Assembly: GCF_000165835.1 (NCBI RefSeq)
Contig: NC_014640.1
Coordinates: 310,001-374,000, forward strand
Reading direction: 5' to 3'
Length of the DNA: 64,000 bases
From: Achromobacter xylosoxidans A8
Lineage (GTDB): Bacteria; Pseudomonadota; Gammaproteobacteria; Burkholderiales; Burkholderiaceae_B
The notes below the pieces were generated by a model. It worked only from the letters and a program-made list of their open reading frames with translations. It was not told the DNA's origin and made no database searches. The position numbers and the translations under genes were made by a program. Below are positions 34,817-44,449 of the stretch, one piece after another (position 1 is the first letter of the stretch; the number at the start of each line of letters is the position of its first letter).

Positions 34817-35881
34817 ATGACCACCCAGGATGTTGCCAGCGCGGCAGTGCCGCGATTGACTTCGCTTTCGCACGGGGGCGGCTGCGGCTGCAAGATCGCG
34901 CCCGGCGTGCTGTCCGAGCTGCTCAAGCGCTTCGGCCCGGCGGTCAGCTATCCCGATCTGCTGGTGGGCACCGAGACCGCCGACGACGCGGCGGTCTACC
35001 GGCTGAACGACGAGCAGGCGCTGATCGCCACCACCGACTTCTTCATGCCCATCGTCGATGATCCCTACGATTTCGGCCGCATCGCCGCGACCAACGCGCT
35101 GTCGGACGTCTATGCGATGGGCGGCACGCCCATCATGGCGTTGGCCATCGTGGGCATGCCGATCAACGTGCTGCCGCACAGTGTCATCGCCGACATCCTG
35201 CGCGGTGGCGAAGCGGTCTGCAAGGACGCTGGCATACCCGTGGCCGGCGGCCATAGCATCGATTCCGTCGAACCCATCTACGGGCTGGCGGCGATGGGCC
35301 TGGTGCATCCCGGCCGCATCAAGCGCAATGCCGATGCGCGCGCCGGCGACGTGCTGATCCTGGGCAAGGCGCTGGGCGTGGGCATCCTGTCGGCCGCGCT
35401 GAAGAAGAACCGCCTGGACGACGCCGGCTACCGCGCCATGATCACCGAGACCACGCGCCTGAACCGGCCGGGTCCGGCGCTGGCCGCCATGGAAGGCGTG
35501 CACGCCATCACCGATGTGACCGGTTTCGGCCTGCTGGGACACACGCTGGAGATGGCGCGCGGCGCGCAACTGACCGCGCATGTGCGGCGCGATGCGCTGC
35601 CCTGGCTGCCCGGCGTGCAGGCGTTTGCCGCGGACGGCGTGATCACCGGCGCATCCGGCCGCAACTGGGCCTCCTATGGCGCGTCCGTGCGTCTGGGCGA
35701 GGGCGTGAGCGACACCGAGCGCGCCTTGCTGACCGACCCGCAAACCGCGGGCGGCCTGCTGGTGGCGTGTACGCCGGATGCCGCGCAGGCGGTGCTGGAC
35801 CTGTTCCGCCAGCACGGTTTTGACCAGGCGGCCGTCATCGGCGACATGCGCGCGGGCGAACCGGAAGTGCGCGTCGATTGA
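34817..35881 (+). CDS. selD: Selenophosphate synthetase
   Basis: 354 residues from the ATG at 34817, with GGAG six bases upstream. The glycine-rich active site GGGCGCKIAPG has Cys23 in the place taken by Sec or Cys in other SelD proteins, and Lys26. TETADDAAVY and the DVTGFGLLGHTLEMA segment are AIRS-fold motifs for ATP binding. It makes selenophosphate for SelA. It is separated from selC by two opposite-strand genes, so it has its own promoter. Confidence 0.95.
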   Translation: MTTQDVASAAVPRLTSLSHGGGCGCKIAPGVLSELLKRFGPAVSYPDLLVGTETADDAAVYRLNDEQALIATTDFFMPIVDDPYDFGRIAATNALSDVYAMGGTPIMALAIVGMPINVLPHSVIADILRGGEAVCKDAGIPVAGGHSIDSVEPIYGLAAMGLVHPGRIKRNADARAGDVLILGKALGVGILSAALKKNRLDDAGYRAMITETTRLNRPGPALAAMEGVHAITDVTGFGLLGHTLEMARGAQLTAHVRRDALPWLPGVQAFAADGVITGASGRNWASYGASVRLGEGVSDTERALLTDPQTAGGLLVACTPDAAQAVLDLFRQHGFDQAAVIGDMRAGEPEVRVD

Positions 35882-35900
35882 AGCCTTGGCTTCCCATGGG

Positions 35901-37967
35901 CTAGCGCGCCTGGCCTGTGCGGCCCAGCTCCTGCACCTGGTAGTTGATCTGCCAGTGCAGCAGCCGCGGATAGGCGTTCAGCCGTACCTGCTCCGCCCAT
36001 TGCTCGGCCGTAGCGTCCTGTTCTGCCTCCAGCGCCAGTCCCGACGGACCTGCCCAGGGCAAGATGCGGCCGGGCTTGTCCGGCCGGAACGCTCCTTCAT
36101 CCGTCAGCATCACGTGCCCGTTGTTGAAGCCGAAGCACCAGGCCGGGTCGGGCCGCGCGGCCAGCAGGTTGCAACCGCTGCGGAAGTAGGGCGTCTGCGG
36201 CAGGCTCAGGTGATACAGCGTGGGCAGGATGTCCTTGTGGCTGCCCACGCGCGCCGGGTCGTAACGCGCCTGCGCTTGATAGGCCGGCGGCACGTACAGA
36301 TAGAACGGCACGGCGCGCGCCAGCGCCGCGTCCTTCGGGTCCTGATAGTCGATGCCCAGGATGTTGTGGTCGCCGGTTACCGCGACGATGGTGCGTGACG
36401 CGTTGGCCGAGCCTTTCAGGCGCGTCAGGAAGCCGCCCAACTGGTCGTTGGCGTAGCGCAGCGTGTCGAAAGCGGCGGCCAGCGTATTCCAGCTTTTGAA
36501 ATACGGCAGGCTGGCCACGTCATCCAGGGGCAGACCACCCCGCTGGCCGCCTTCCGGCACGATGAACGGGGGATGGTGGGTGGTGGACAAGGCCACGATG
36601 AATAGCGGCAGGCCATCCTCGGTGCCTTGCGCCAGCCGCTCCTCGATGTAGCGGAACATGTACTCGTCGGGCACGCCCCAGGTTCCGGTCGGTGCTTGGG
36701 GATAGCGCGCCCTGAGGGTTTGCTGGTCCACGAATTCGTGCGCGCCCAGTTTGGTGGCAAAGGTCCCGAGGTTGCGCCAGGTGGCCGCGCCGGACGTGAC
36801 GAAGACGACCCGGTAGCCGCGTTGCAGAAAAGGCGTGAAGGCATTGCTGGCGAAGGGCGTATCCGCCGCCGACGATTGGCCGACGGCGGCAATCGGGCTG
36901 CGCACCAGCAGCAGGCTCAACGATTCGATGGTGCCGTTGCCTTCGGCCACGAAGCGCTCGAATACCCAGTCCTGGCGCCAGTGCGGCCGCAGCGCGCCGA
37001 GCAGGTCGCGGCCGGGACGGTCATAGGCGTTCAGATGCGCGCCCATGCTCTCCATGACCTGCAGCACCACGTGGGGCGGCTGCGCCGCGGCCGCCGGATT
37101 GGGGCCGGTTGCGGCCATGAAGGGCCGCAGGCCGTCGTCCGGCCAGCCCAGGAAGCGCTCGTAGAGCAGGCGTCCTTCGCGCGCGGTGACGGGTTCGAAG
37201 CGCTTGTCGTTGCCGCGATCCGACAGGGCCCAGGAAAAGGCCGATATGCCGTTGGGCGCAATATCGTTGAGCAGGCGCAGCGACGAAATGCTGGTGTCGT
37301 CCTTGTTGAGCGGAAACCTGCCCAGCGAGCCTCTACAGGCCAGCACGGTGACGGCGATGATCAGTACGAACCGGACCAGGCTGGGCGCGAATGGGCGACG
37401 CTTGAACCGCATGCGCTGCACCCGGCCGCGCCAGCGGCGGCCGAGCCACCAGGTGCCGGCCAGCACCGCCGCCAGCAGCAGGCCGGCCTGCGCCAGGGGA
37501 TAGCCGTGCCACAGGGTCATCAGGATGGCGTGGGTGTCGTCGTCGACCAAACCGAACACGAAAATGTCGATCGAGCGCGAGAATGTGGCGAAGTAGAAGA
37601 CGCTGACGATCGTGATGGCCGTGAACAGCATCGCCATGACCGCGCCCAGCCCCGGCAGACAGTGTTGCCAGCGCTGTTGCAAACCGGGTTTGGCGGCGGC
37701 CGCCATGGACAGCAGCAGCAGTGCCGCACAGGCAATGCTGGCGACCTTGATGTCGAACAGCAGCCCGGTCGTCAGGCTGCGCCGCACGTCCTGGGGCAGC
37801 GCGTCATAGGTCCCCGGCGCCGCATGGCGCAGCAGCAGGTAGCCGCGCCCGGCGCTTTGCGCGAGCACGCTGATCAGCCAGGGGGCCAGCAGGACCAGGC
37901 AGGAACGCTGAAAGTTGGCGAGCCAGTCTTGCCACCCCGACGCCGAACGGAAAAGCCTCATCAACAT
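35901..37967 (-). CDS. LTA synthase/phosphoglycerol transferase-like sulfatase-fold membrane protein
   Basis: 688 residues, with five hydrophobic helices in the first 220 residues and then a large periplasmic sulfatase-fold domain. The probable catalytic Thr lies in EGNGTIESLSLLL. Metal-binding motifs include VVLQVMESMGAHL and VAVTGDHNILG (the late DH). Such enzymes transfer phosphoglycerol or phosphoethanolamine to surface glycans. Here it may decorate periplasmic glucans or lipopolysaccharide; the acceptor is unknown. It stands alone. Confidence 0.87.
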   Translation of the reverse strand: MLMRLFRSASGWQDWLANFQRSCLVLLAPWLISVLAQSAGRGYLLLRHAAPGTYDALPQDVRRSLTTGLLFDIKVASIACAALLLLSMAAAAKPGLQQRWQHCLPGLGAVMAMLFTAITIVSVFYFATFSRSIDIFVFGLVDDDTHAILMTLWHGYPLAQAGLLLAAVLAGTWWLGRRWRGRVQRMRFKRRPFAPSLVRFVLIIAVTVLACRGSLGRFPLNKDDTSISSLRLLNDIAPNGISAFSWALSDRGNDKRFEPVTAREGRLLYERFLGWPDDGLRPFMAATGPNPAAAAQPPHVVLQVMESMGAHLNAYDRPGRDLLGALRPHWRQDWVFERFVAEGNGTIESLSLLLVRSPIAAVGQSSAADTPFASNAFTPFLQRGYRVVFVTSGAATWRNLGTFATKLGAHEFVDQQTLRARYPQAPTGTWGVPDEYMFRYIEERLAQGTEDGLPLFIVALSTTHHPPFIVPEGGQRGGLPLDDVASLPYFKSWNTLAAAFDTLRYANDQLGGFLTRLKGSANASRTIVAVTGDHNILGIDYQDPKDAALARAVPFYLYVPPAYQAQARYDPARVGSHKDILPTLYHLSLPQTPYFRSGCNLLAARPDPAWCFGFNNGHVMLTDEGAFRPDKPGRILPWAGPSGLALEAEQDATAEQWAEQVRLNAYPRLLHWQINYQVQELGRTGQAR

Positions 37968-38074
37968 CTTGGGAGCAGGGTTACGGACACGCGCCGCAAT
38001 CTACTGGAACAGCAGTCCCAAGTTATGAAGATCTGTATGGATTTTGTAGCGCGGCGTCCGGGGGGCGGGGGCGC

Positions 38075-38992
38075 CTACGCGGTCAGGTCGCGCGCGGTGG
38101 CTTGCGCCTGTTCCATCAGCCAGCGCGTGACGACGTCGGCGTCGGGCGTGGCGCGGCGCGTATTGCGCACCAGCCAGTAGGCGTGCTCGGTGGCGCTGGC
38201 GGCCTGGCCGCCGACGGCCTCCAGGCGCTGGTCCGCCAGCATCGGCGCGATCAGCGCCAGCCGTCCCAGCGCGATGCCGTGGCCCGCCAGTGCCGCGTGC
38301 ACGATCTGGTCGTACTGGTTGAAGCGCAGCATGCCCCGGGCGGGTGCCCGGCCCAGCCCGCGTGCGTTCAGCCATTCCGACCATTGCAGCCAGGGACGCG
38401 TCGGGTCGTCGAATTCCAGCAGCACATGGCGCTGCAATTCTTCCGCATCCAGCAGGCGGGCCTTGAGCGAGGGGTGGGCCACCGGCACCACCGCTTCGCC
38501 GAACAGCCAGGCCGCGCTGTCCGGCACGCCGTCGCGCAGGCTGTAGCGGATGGCGATGTCCACGCTTTCGCGGTCGATGTCGATCAGCCGGTTGTCGGCC
38601 GCCACGCGCACGTCGATGTGCGGATACGCCGCCTGGAAGTCCCCCAGCCGCGGCAGCAGCCACAGCGAGGCCACGCCTATGGTGGTGGTGACGGTGACGG
38701 GCGTGCGGCGTTCGGGCGCGCGCAGCTGCTCGGTCAGGTCGCCCAGCTGGCTCAGCCAGACGTCGGCCATGCGGAACAGCTGCGCGCCTTCGGATGTGAA
38801 CGACACGCTGCGGAAGCCGCGCACCAGCAACGGTACGCCCAGATGGGCCTCCAGCGCCCGGATCTGGCGGCTCACCGCCGACTGCGTCACATGCAGGTCC
38901 TGCGCGGCCAGCGTGATGCTCATGCGGCGGCCCACGGCCACGAAGCCTCGGACCAGATCAAGCGGCGGGAGTTTGGCCAGCGGATATGGCAT
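38075..38992 (-). CDS. LysR-family transcriptional regulator, GcvA-like
   Basis: A 305-residue LysR protein with an N-terminal winged helix (LAAQDLHVTQSAVSRQIRALEAHLG) and a periplasmic-binding-protein-like effector domain. Its start, LPPLDLVRGFVAVGRRMSITLAA, resembles the GcvA group. It is divergent from the DUF2917 gene, its likely nearest target. I see no T-N11-A box that I can be sure of. Confidence 0.88.
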   Translation of the reverse strand: MPYPLAKLPPLDLVRGFVAVGRRMSITLAAQDLHVTQSAVSRQIRALEAHLGVPLLVRGFRSVSFTSEGAQLFRMADVWLSQLGDLTEQLRAPERRTPVTVTTTIGVASLWLLPRLGDFQAAYPHIDVRVAADNRLIDIDRESVDIAIRYSLRDGVPDSAAWLFGEAVVPVAHPSLKARLLDAEELQRHVLLEFDDPTRPWLQWSEWLNARGLGRAPARGMLRFNQYDQIVHAALAGHGIALGRLALIAPMLADQRLEAVGGQAASATEHAYWLVRNTRRATPDADVVTRWLMEQAQATARDLTA

Positions 38993-39135
38993 TCGTAAAA
39001 CTCATGCGTATCGGACGGAAATGTCGCTTGAGCAATAGTACCTCCCGGGCGTCCAATAAGACTCAGACGACGGGTAAGGGGCGCAGAGCCCCGCAATCCG
39101 CCGCGATCGCCGCCGCCGCGGCCCAGGGGTACGCC

Positions 39136-39375
39136 ATGATCCAGGTATGTTGCACTGCGGGAATGTCATTCCGTCTGGCCGACGGCTCGACTATGCTGCT
39201 CAAACACGCTTTGGGCGTCCGCATCGTGTGTCACGCCGGCACCTTGTGGCTGTCCGAATACCAGCGCTTCGATGACAGCGTGCTTCAAGCCGGTGATTCC
39301 ATCACCGTCGGCAGCGATCGCGATGTCGTTCTCAGCGGCCTGCCGGATGCGCAGGTCGCGCTAATTTCCCAGTAG
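39136..39375 (+). CDS. DUF2917 family small protein
   Basis: 79 residues from the ATG at 39136, with AGGGG six to seven bases upstream. A much longer frame reaches back to 38986, but the extra part is low-complexity Ala/Arg. The domain is an all-beta unit with FRLADGSTMLLKH, GTLWLSEYQRFDDSVLQAGDS and VLSGLPDAQVALIS, matching DUF2917. The function is unknown; such genes are frequent next to LysR regulators in this group. The isomerase gene follows after 16 bases. Confidence 0.78.
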   Translation: MIQVCCTAGMSFRLADGSTMLLKHALGVRIVCHAGTLWLSEYQRFDDSVLQAGDSITVGSDRDVVLSGLPDAQVALISQ

Positions 39376-39391
39376 CCTCGGAGCCCTAGTC

Positions 39392-40045
39392 ATGACCGCG
39401 CCTCTGCCCGATACGCCCCGCATCGAGATGTGGTTCGATTTCGCCAGCCCGTACAGCTATCTGGCGATAGAGCGCATCGACGCCCTGGCGCAAGAGGCCG
39501 CGGTCCGGGTCGATCTGCGGCCCTTTCTGCTGGGCCCGATCTTCCAGGCCCAGGGCTGGAACGACACGCCGTTCCGGCTGTTCCCGGGCAAGGGCGCCTA
39601 CATGATGCGCGATATCGCCCGCCTGGCCGAAAAGTACGGCCTGGTCTACAACCGTCCACGCCTGTTTCCGCGCATGAGCGTGCTGCCCGCGCGCATTGCG
39701 CTGCTGGGCCAGGACGAGCCCTGGGGCCGCGATTTCTGCGTGGCGGTGTTTCGCGCCAACTTCCAGCGCGACCTGGACATCCAGTCCGAGGACGTGGTGC
39801 ACGGACTGCTGACGGACCTGGGCCTGGACGCCGATGCCCTGATCGCCCGCGGCAAGTCCGAAGCCGCCAAGGAAGCGCTGCGCGGCCAGGTAGACCAGGC
39901 GCGCAACCTGGGCCTGTTCGGCGCGCCGACTTTTTTCGTGGATGGCGAGATGTTCTGGGGCAACGACCGCCTAGAAGATGCGCTGGAATGGACTCGCCGC
40001 GTGGCGCCCGCCAGCGCCTGGACCTCGTCCGCCGCGCGCCCCTGA
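39392..40045 (+). CDS. 2-hydroxychromene-2-carboxylate isomerase-like protein (DsbA/kappa-GST fold)
   Basis: 217 residues with the thioredoxin-like insertion fold. The glutathione-activating Ser19 lies in WFDFASPYSYLA, as in the kappa-class GST/HCCA isomerases. FGAPTFFVDGEMFWGNDRLE, the cis-Pro region and C-terminal signature, is clear. In naphthalene degradation such enzymes interconvert hydroxychromene carboxylate and the benzylidene pyruvate. No aromatic genes lie next to it, so the substrate here is open. Confidence 0.87.
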   Translation: MTAPLPDTPRIEMWFDFASPYSYLAIERIDALAQEAAVRVDLRPFLLGPIFQAQGWNDTPFRLFPGKGAYMMRDIARLAEKYGLVYNRPRLFPRMSVLPARIALLGQDEPWGRDFCVAVFRANFQRDLDIQSEDVVHGLLTDLGLDADALIARGKSEAAKEALRGQVDQARNLGLFGAPTFFVDGEMFWGNDRLEDALEWTRRVAPASAWTSSAARP

Positions 40046-40087
40046 GCCGCCGCCCGCGCAAGTTTTTTCCTCACGCCACTTTCAGCA

Positions 40088-40255
40088 ATGAAAAACGCCA
40101 GCAGTGCCTATCGCGGCGCGCCCATGCCGGGCGGCCGTTCGTTCACGCAATTCCGAGCCGCGCGCATCCGGCGCGTGTCGTTCCAGTGGAAACAGGCTGT
40201 CGATGCCGGCACGCCGGACAAGGGCAGTCCGCATAGAGGCTCGCGGGGCCGCTAG
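40088..40255 (+). CDS. Possible 55-residue basic protein
   Basis: A short open frame (start MKNASSAYRGAPMPGG) fills much of the 243-base gap between the isomerase and the DUF779 gene. It is rich in Arg, has no Cys and no hydrophobic segment, and its ribosome site is poor. The stop lies in the loop of a hairpin (40243-40263). It may be coding or may be chance in GC-rich DNA. Confidence 0.3.
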   Translation: MKNASSAYRGAPMPGGRSFTQFRAARIRRVSFQWKQAVDAGTPDKGSPHRGSRGR

Positions 40256-40263
40256 GGCCCCGC
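40243..40263. other. GC-rich hairpin between convergent genes
   Basis: GCGGGGCC pairs with GGCCCCGC around the loop GCTAG. It sits between the convergent isomerase and DUF779 genes and may stop transcription in either direction. There is no T run. Confidence 0.4.
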
Positions 40264-40288
40264 GCGCAATCTGCTCAGGGGGGGCAGG

Positions 40289-40666
40289 CTAGCCCCTGCT
40301 GACGGGCGCCACCCGCGCCCATTCCTCGTCCGAGTACAGCCGCGAACGCAGCAGGAAGCGTTTGCCTTCCGCGCTGTCCAGCGAGAAGGCGCCGCCCCGG
40401 CCGGGCACGGCGTCGATGATGAGCTGGGTGTGCTCCCAATAGGCGAACTGGTCCTCGCCCATGTAGAACGGGCAGCCCTCCAATTCGCCCAGCAGCACGT
40501 CCGAACCGCCCACCATGAATTCGCCCTGCGCGTAGCACATGGGCGAACTGCCGTCGCAGCAGCCGCCGGATTGGTGGAACATCAGCGGGCCATGCTTGGC
40601 GCACAGGGTCTCGATCAGGCTGCGCGCCTCATCGGTGGCGACCACGCGCGGCGTTTGCTCTGCCAT
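40289..40666 (-). CDS. DUF779 protein
   Basis: A 125-residue protein with the Cys-rich segment HQSGGCCDGSSPMCYAQGEF and the GCPFYMG and YWEHTQLIIDAVPGRGGAFSL motifs of DUF779. Members are encoded beside acetaldehyde-type dehydrogenases, as here, and the Cys pattern suggests metal binding or redox function. It follows the dehydrogenase with 57 bases between them and should be in the same transcript. Confidence 0.88.
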   Translation of the reverse strand: MAEQTPRVVATDEARSLIETLCAKHGPLMFHQSGGCCDGSSPMCYAQGEFMVGGSDVLLGELEGCPFYMGEDQFAYWEHTQLIIDAVPGRGGAFSLDSAEGKRFLLRSRLYSDEEWARVAPVSRG

Positions 40667-40723
40667 GTCAGGCTCCTTTGAGGCGCGCCGGGCCTCGCGG
40701 CCCGGCGCCGGAACACAAGCAGG

Positions 40724-42253
40724 TCAGAAGAAACCCAGCTTCTTCGGCGAGTAGCTCACCAGCAGGTTCTTGGTCTGCTGATAGTGGTTGAGCATCATCT
40801 TGTGGTTCTCGCGCCCGATGCCGGATTGCTTGTAGCCGCCGAATGCCGCATGCGCCGGATAGGCGTGATAGCAGTTGGTCCATACGCGGCCCGCCTTGAT
40901 CGCGCGTCCCATGCGGTAGCAGGTGTTGGCGTCGCGCGACCACACGCCCGCGCCCAGGCCGTAGAGCGTGTCGTTGGCCAGGGCCAGCGCGTCGTCGGCA
41001 TCCTTGAAGGTCGTCACGGCCACCACCGGCCCGAAGATTTCCTCCTGGAACACGCGCATCTTGTTGTGGCCCTTGAACACCGTGGGTTGCACGTAATAGC
41101 CGCCCTCCAGCGCGCCCTGCATCTGCGCGCGCGAGCCGCCGGCCAGCACGTCGGCGCCTTCCTGTTTGCCGATGTCCAGGTACGACAGGATTTTCTCCAG
41201 CTGTTCGGTGGAAGCCTGCGCGCCCAGCATGGTGTCCGCGTCCAGCGGATTGCCCTGCTTGATCTCGGCCACGCGCTTCAGGGCGCGCTCCATGAACTTG
41301 TCGTACAGGGACTCCTGGATCAGCGCGCGGCTGGGGCAAGTGCAGACCTCGCCCTGGTTCAGCGCGAACATGACGAAGCCTTCGACCGCCTTGTCGAGGA
41401 AATCATCGTCCTGTGCGGCGACGTCGGCGAAGAAGATGTTGGGCGACTTGCCGCCCAGCTCCAGCGTCACCGGAATGATGTTCTGCGAGGCGTACTGCAT
41501 GATGAGGCGGCCGGTGGTGGTCTCGCCGGTGAAGGCGATCTTGGCGATGCGCTTGTTCGAGGCCAGCGGCTTGCCGGCTTCCAGGCCGAAGCCCGTGACC
41601 ACGTTGATCACGCCGGCGGGCAGGATGTCGCCGATCAGTTCCATCAGCAGCAGAATGCCCAGCGGCGTCTGTTCGGCGGGCTTGAGCACCACGCAATTGC
41701 CCGCGGCCAGGGCCGGCGCCAGCTTCCACGCCGCCATCAGGATGGGGAAGTTCCACGGAATGATCTGGCCGACCACGCCCAGCGGTTCATTGAAGTGGTA
41801 GGCCACCGTGTCGCTGTCGATCTCGGACAGTCCGCCTTCCTGGCTGCGGATGCAAGAAGCGAAATAGCGGAAGTGGTCGATCGCCAGCGGAATGTCGGCG
41901 GCGCGCGCTTCGCGGATGGGTTTGCCGTTGTCCCAGGTTTCGGCCGTGGCCAGGCGCTCCAGGTTCGCCTCCATCACATCGGCGATCTGCATCAGCATGT
42001 GGGCGCGCTGCGCGGCCGGGGTTGCACCCCATTTAGGCGCGGCGCGGTGCGCGGCGTCCAGCGCCAGTTCGATGTCGCGTTCCTTCGAGCGCGCATTGCG
42101 CGTCAGCACCTGGCCCGTGACCGGTGTGACGTTGTCGAAGTATTCGCCGTCGGCGGGCTTCTGCCACTTGCCGTCGATGAAGTTGTCGTACTGGGTCTTC
42201 AGGTCCAGGCGCGTGCCGTAGGAGTCGGGGGTGATGCGGGTCGCGATGTCCAT
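40724..42253 (-). CDS. Aldehyde dehydrogenase, AcoD/AldB-like, sigma-54 controlled
   Basis: 509 residues starting [19 protein letters not shown], the typical N terminus of the acetaldehyde dehydrogenase group. The active-site Glu is in [13 protein letters not shown] and the Cys is in [13 protein letters not shown]. It oxidises acetaldehyde or other short aldehydes, with NAD+, often in ethanol or acetoin use. A sigma-54 promoter lies 54 bases upstream and the AcoR-type activator is divergent, so expression should follow the aldehyde or alcohol signal sensed by that activator. Confidence 0.9.
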   Translation of the reverse strand: MDIATRITPDSYGTRLDLKTQYDNFIDGKWQKPADGEYFDNVTPVTGQVLTRNARSKERDIELALDAAHRAAPKWGATPAAQRAHMLMQIADVMEANLERLATAETWDNGKPIREARAADIPLAIDHFRYFASCIRSQEGGLSEIDSDTVAYHFNEPLGVVGQIIPWNFPILMAAWKLAPALAAGNCVVLKPAEQTPLGILLLMELIGDILPAGVINVVTGFGLEAGKPLASNKRIAKIAFTGETTTGRLIMQYASQNIIPVTLELGGKSPNIFFADVAAQDDDFLDKAVEGFVMFALNQGEVCTCPSRALIQESLYDKFMERALKRVAEIKQGNPLDADTMLGAQASTEQLEKILSYLDIGKQEGADVLAGGSRAQMQGALEGGYYVQPTVFKGHNKMRVFQEEIFGPVVAVTTFKDADDALALANDTLYGLGAGVWSRDANTCYRMGRAIKAGRVWTNCYHAYPAHAAFGGYKQSGIGRENHKMMLNHYQQTKNLLVSYSPKKLGFF

Positions 42254-42306
42254 GCTTGTCTCCGGTATTGTGGGATAGCGGCAGTCGGCTGCCTGTCCTG
42301 TATCAA

Positions 42307-42321
42307 GCAAGGAGCGTGCCA
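42307..42321 (-). promoter_or_regulatory. Sigma-54 (-24/-12) promoter for the aldehyde dehydrogenase
   Basis: On the minus strand the bases read TGGCACG, four bases, then TTGC. This is an exact match to the RpoN consensus core, with GG at -24 and GC at -12. It points toward the dehydrogenase, about 54 bases before its ATG, and the divergent gene encodes the RpoN-dependent activator. Confidence 0.9.
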
Positions 42322-42440
42322 GTCGGGGCTTCCCCGCTGGACAGCCCGCGGCTTGCATGCGAAAGTAGGTTTCAGAACGGGCAATAGGCAGCAGAGCCCC
42401 TCGAGGGCCGGCCCGCCGCCGGGCCGTCCCAAGGCGGGCC

Positions 42441-42490
42441 AGCCCCCTTGGGGGGGCAGCAAGCCCGCGCAGCGGGTGCGGCGTGGGGGC
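42441..42490 (-). repeat. Dispersed GC-rich repeat, copy B
   Basis: The minus strand begins GCCCCCACGCCGCACCCGCT and ends CCCCCCCAAGGGGGCT, matching the repeat at 19529-19580 with one insertion and a few changes. Flanking GC-rich palindromic sequence (42396-42440) may belong to a larger element. It lies between the sigma-54 promoter and the activator gene. Confidence 0.75.
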
Positions 42491-42559
42491 CTTCCCTGTC
42501 GCTTTTTGCGACATCGTCGCGGAACAGGTGTCGCAGAACGCCTGTCCCAGGAGACATGC

Positions 42560-44440
42560 ATGGCCACTCATTCCCGTCAGCACGCGCTGACGCAAGCGCG
42601 CCTGCTGTTCAACCAGCAAGGCGCGGTGCCCGGCGGCATGGTCGCCGAGCCCATCCTGCGATCGTGGCGGCGCTGCGCCGACCTGGGCTTCGACATGCGC
42701 GGGGTGCGCCGCGCCGAGCTCATGACCCAGGGCGAACTGCGCGAGGCCCAGCAGCGCAATGAGGCGCTGCGCCGGCTGTCCGAACCCGCCATGTCCATGT
42801 TGCGCCGCGAGGCCGGCGGTAGCGATGGCCTGGTGATCCTGTCCGACGCGCAAGGCCTGGTGCTGGATTCCGACGGCGACACCGGTTTCGCCCAGCGCGC
42901 GTCGCGCGTGGCGCTGATGCCCGGCGCGCCCTGGGACGAAGCGGCCGCAGGCACCAACGCCATCGGCACCGCGCTGGTGGAAGGCCGGCCCATCGCCGTG
43001 CATGGCGCGGAACACTATTTCGAACCCAACCGCATCCTGACCTGCGCCGCCGTCCCCATTACCGACAGCGAAGGCCGCACGCTGGGCGTGCTGGACCTGT
43101 CCAGCCCGGCCCGCGATCTCCGCCCCGACGTGCTGGAACTGGTGCGCGCCGCCGTGGACCTGATCGAGCACCGTTTATTTGAACAAGCCTACGAGCAGCA
43201 CGCCGTGCTGCGGCTGCACGTGGACCATTCCGGACTGGGCGCGCCGGGCGAAGGCCTGCTCGCCTTCCAGGGCGACCTGCTGATCGGAGCCAACCGCCGC
43301 GCCTTGCAAGCGCTGGGCCTGGCGCCCACCGCCCTGGGCGTGTACCGCTACGCCGACGTGTTCGACGGCGAGATGGAGCGCTGCCCCGACGCGGCCGGCA
43401 GGGTGCTGACGCGATCGGGCGCCGTGTACCACGCGCGTCTGCGTTGGCCGCGCTCGCGCGCGCCGCAGGCGCCGGCACGGCCGCTGCTGCCGCCCGCCGC
43501 GGGCCCGCGCCCTGCCGCGCCGAATTTCGATGCCGCGACCCTGGGCGCGCTGGCGCGCGCCGTGCATCTATCGGACGCGGGCGTATCCATCCTGCTGCAG
43601 GGCGAAACCGGCGTGGGCAAGGAAGTGTTCGCGCGCCAGCTGCATGCGCGCAGCAAGCGGGCCTCCGGGCCGTTCGTGGCGGTGAACTGCGCGGCGCTGC
43701 CTGAAAGCCTGATCGAATCCGAACTATTCGGCTACGAAGACGGCGCCTTCACCGGCGCGCGCCGCCAGGGCAGCAAGGGGTTGCTGCGCCAGGCGCATGG
43801 CGGCGTGCTGTTCCTGGACGAGATCGGCGACATGCCGCTGATGCTGCAATCGCGCCTGTTGCGCGTGCTGCAGACGCGCGAAGTCTCGCCGCTGGGCGCG
43901 GCGCGGCCGGTGTCCGTGGACTTCGCGCTGGTGTGCGCGACCCACCGGCCGCTGGCGCACGAAGGGCCCGATGCGCCGGTGCGCCCGGACCTGTACTTCC
44001 GCATCGCCGAATACACCGTCACGCTGGAGCCGCTGCGCGCGCGCGCCGACCGCCTGGAGTTGCTGCGCGGCCTGTGGGCGGCGCAAGGTGCGGGGCCGGT
44101 CCTGCCGCCCGATATCGAAGCGATCCTGGTGGCGTACGCGTGGCCCGGCAACTACCGGCAATTGGTGGCCGTGCTGCGCACGCTGCACGTGCTGGCGGGG
44201 CCGGCGGGCATGGTTGACGCCGACATGCTGCCCGCCGACATACGCGGCGCGGCGGCTGCGCCGCAACCCGCGGGCGCAGAGGCTGATCCGGCAAATCTGC
44301 AAGCCATGACGGACGCTGCGATTCGCGACGCCCTGGCCGCTCACGGCGGCAACGTCAGCCGCGCGGCGCGCGCATTGGGCGTGCACCGCAGCACGCTGTA
44401 CCGGCGCGCTGCGGCGCTGGCCTCGCCGCGCGCAAGATAG
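42560..44440 (+). CDS. Sigma-54-dependent activator, AcoR-type
   Basis: 626 residues from the ATG at 42560, with AGGAG upstream. The N terminus has an AcoR-like start ([13 protein letters not shown]) and a GAF-type sensor domain (about residues 75-210). The AAA+ domain has Walker A GETGVGKE (from residue 348) and GAFTGA (395-400), the loop that contacts sigma-54. The C-terminal Fis-type HTH is [19 protein letters not shown]. It should activate the divergent dehydrogenase gene through the RpoN promoter. Confidence 0.93.
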   Translation: MATHSRQHALTQARLLFNQQGAVPGGMVAEPILRSWRRCADLGFDMRGVRRAELMTQGELREAQQRNEALRRLSEPAMSMLRREAGGSDGLVILSDAQGLVLDSDGDTGFAQRASRVALMPGAPWDEAAAGTNAIGTALVEGRPIAVHGAEHYFEPNRILTCAAVPITDSEGRTLGVLDLSSPARDLRPDVLELVRAAVDLIEHRLFEQAYEQHAVLRLHVDHSGLGAPGEGLLAFQGDLLIGANRRALQALGLAPTALGVYRYADVFDGEMERCPDAAGRVLTRSGAVYHARLRWPRSRAPQAPARPLLPPAAGPRPAAPNFDAATLGALARAVHLSDAGVSILLQGETGVGKEVFARQLHARSKRASGPFVAVNCAALPESLIESELFGYEDGAFTGARRQGSKGLLRQAHGGVLFLDEIGDMPLMLQSRLLRVLQTREVSPLGAARPVSVDFALVCATHRPLAHEGPDAPVRPDLYFRIAEYTVTLEPLRARADRLELLRGLWAAQGAGPVLPPDIEAILVAYAWPGNYRQLVAVLRTLHVLAGPAGMVDADMLPADIRGAAAAPQPAGAEADPANLQAMTDAAIRDALAAHGGNVSRAARALGVHRSTLYRRAAALASPRAR

Positions 44441-44449
44441 CTTTTTTGC

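Noticed and set aside
40784..42559. Long N-terminal extension of the AcoR-type activator
   Set aside because: It runs antisense through the aldehyde dehydrogenase. The activator starts at 42560 with AGGAG and a normal family N terminus.
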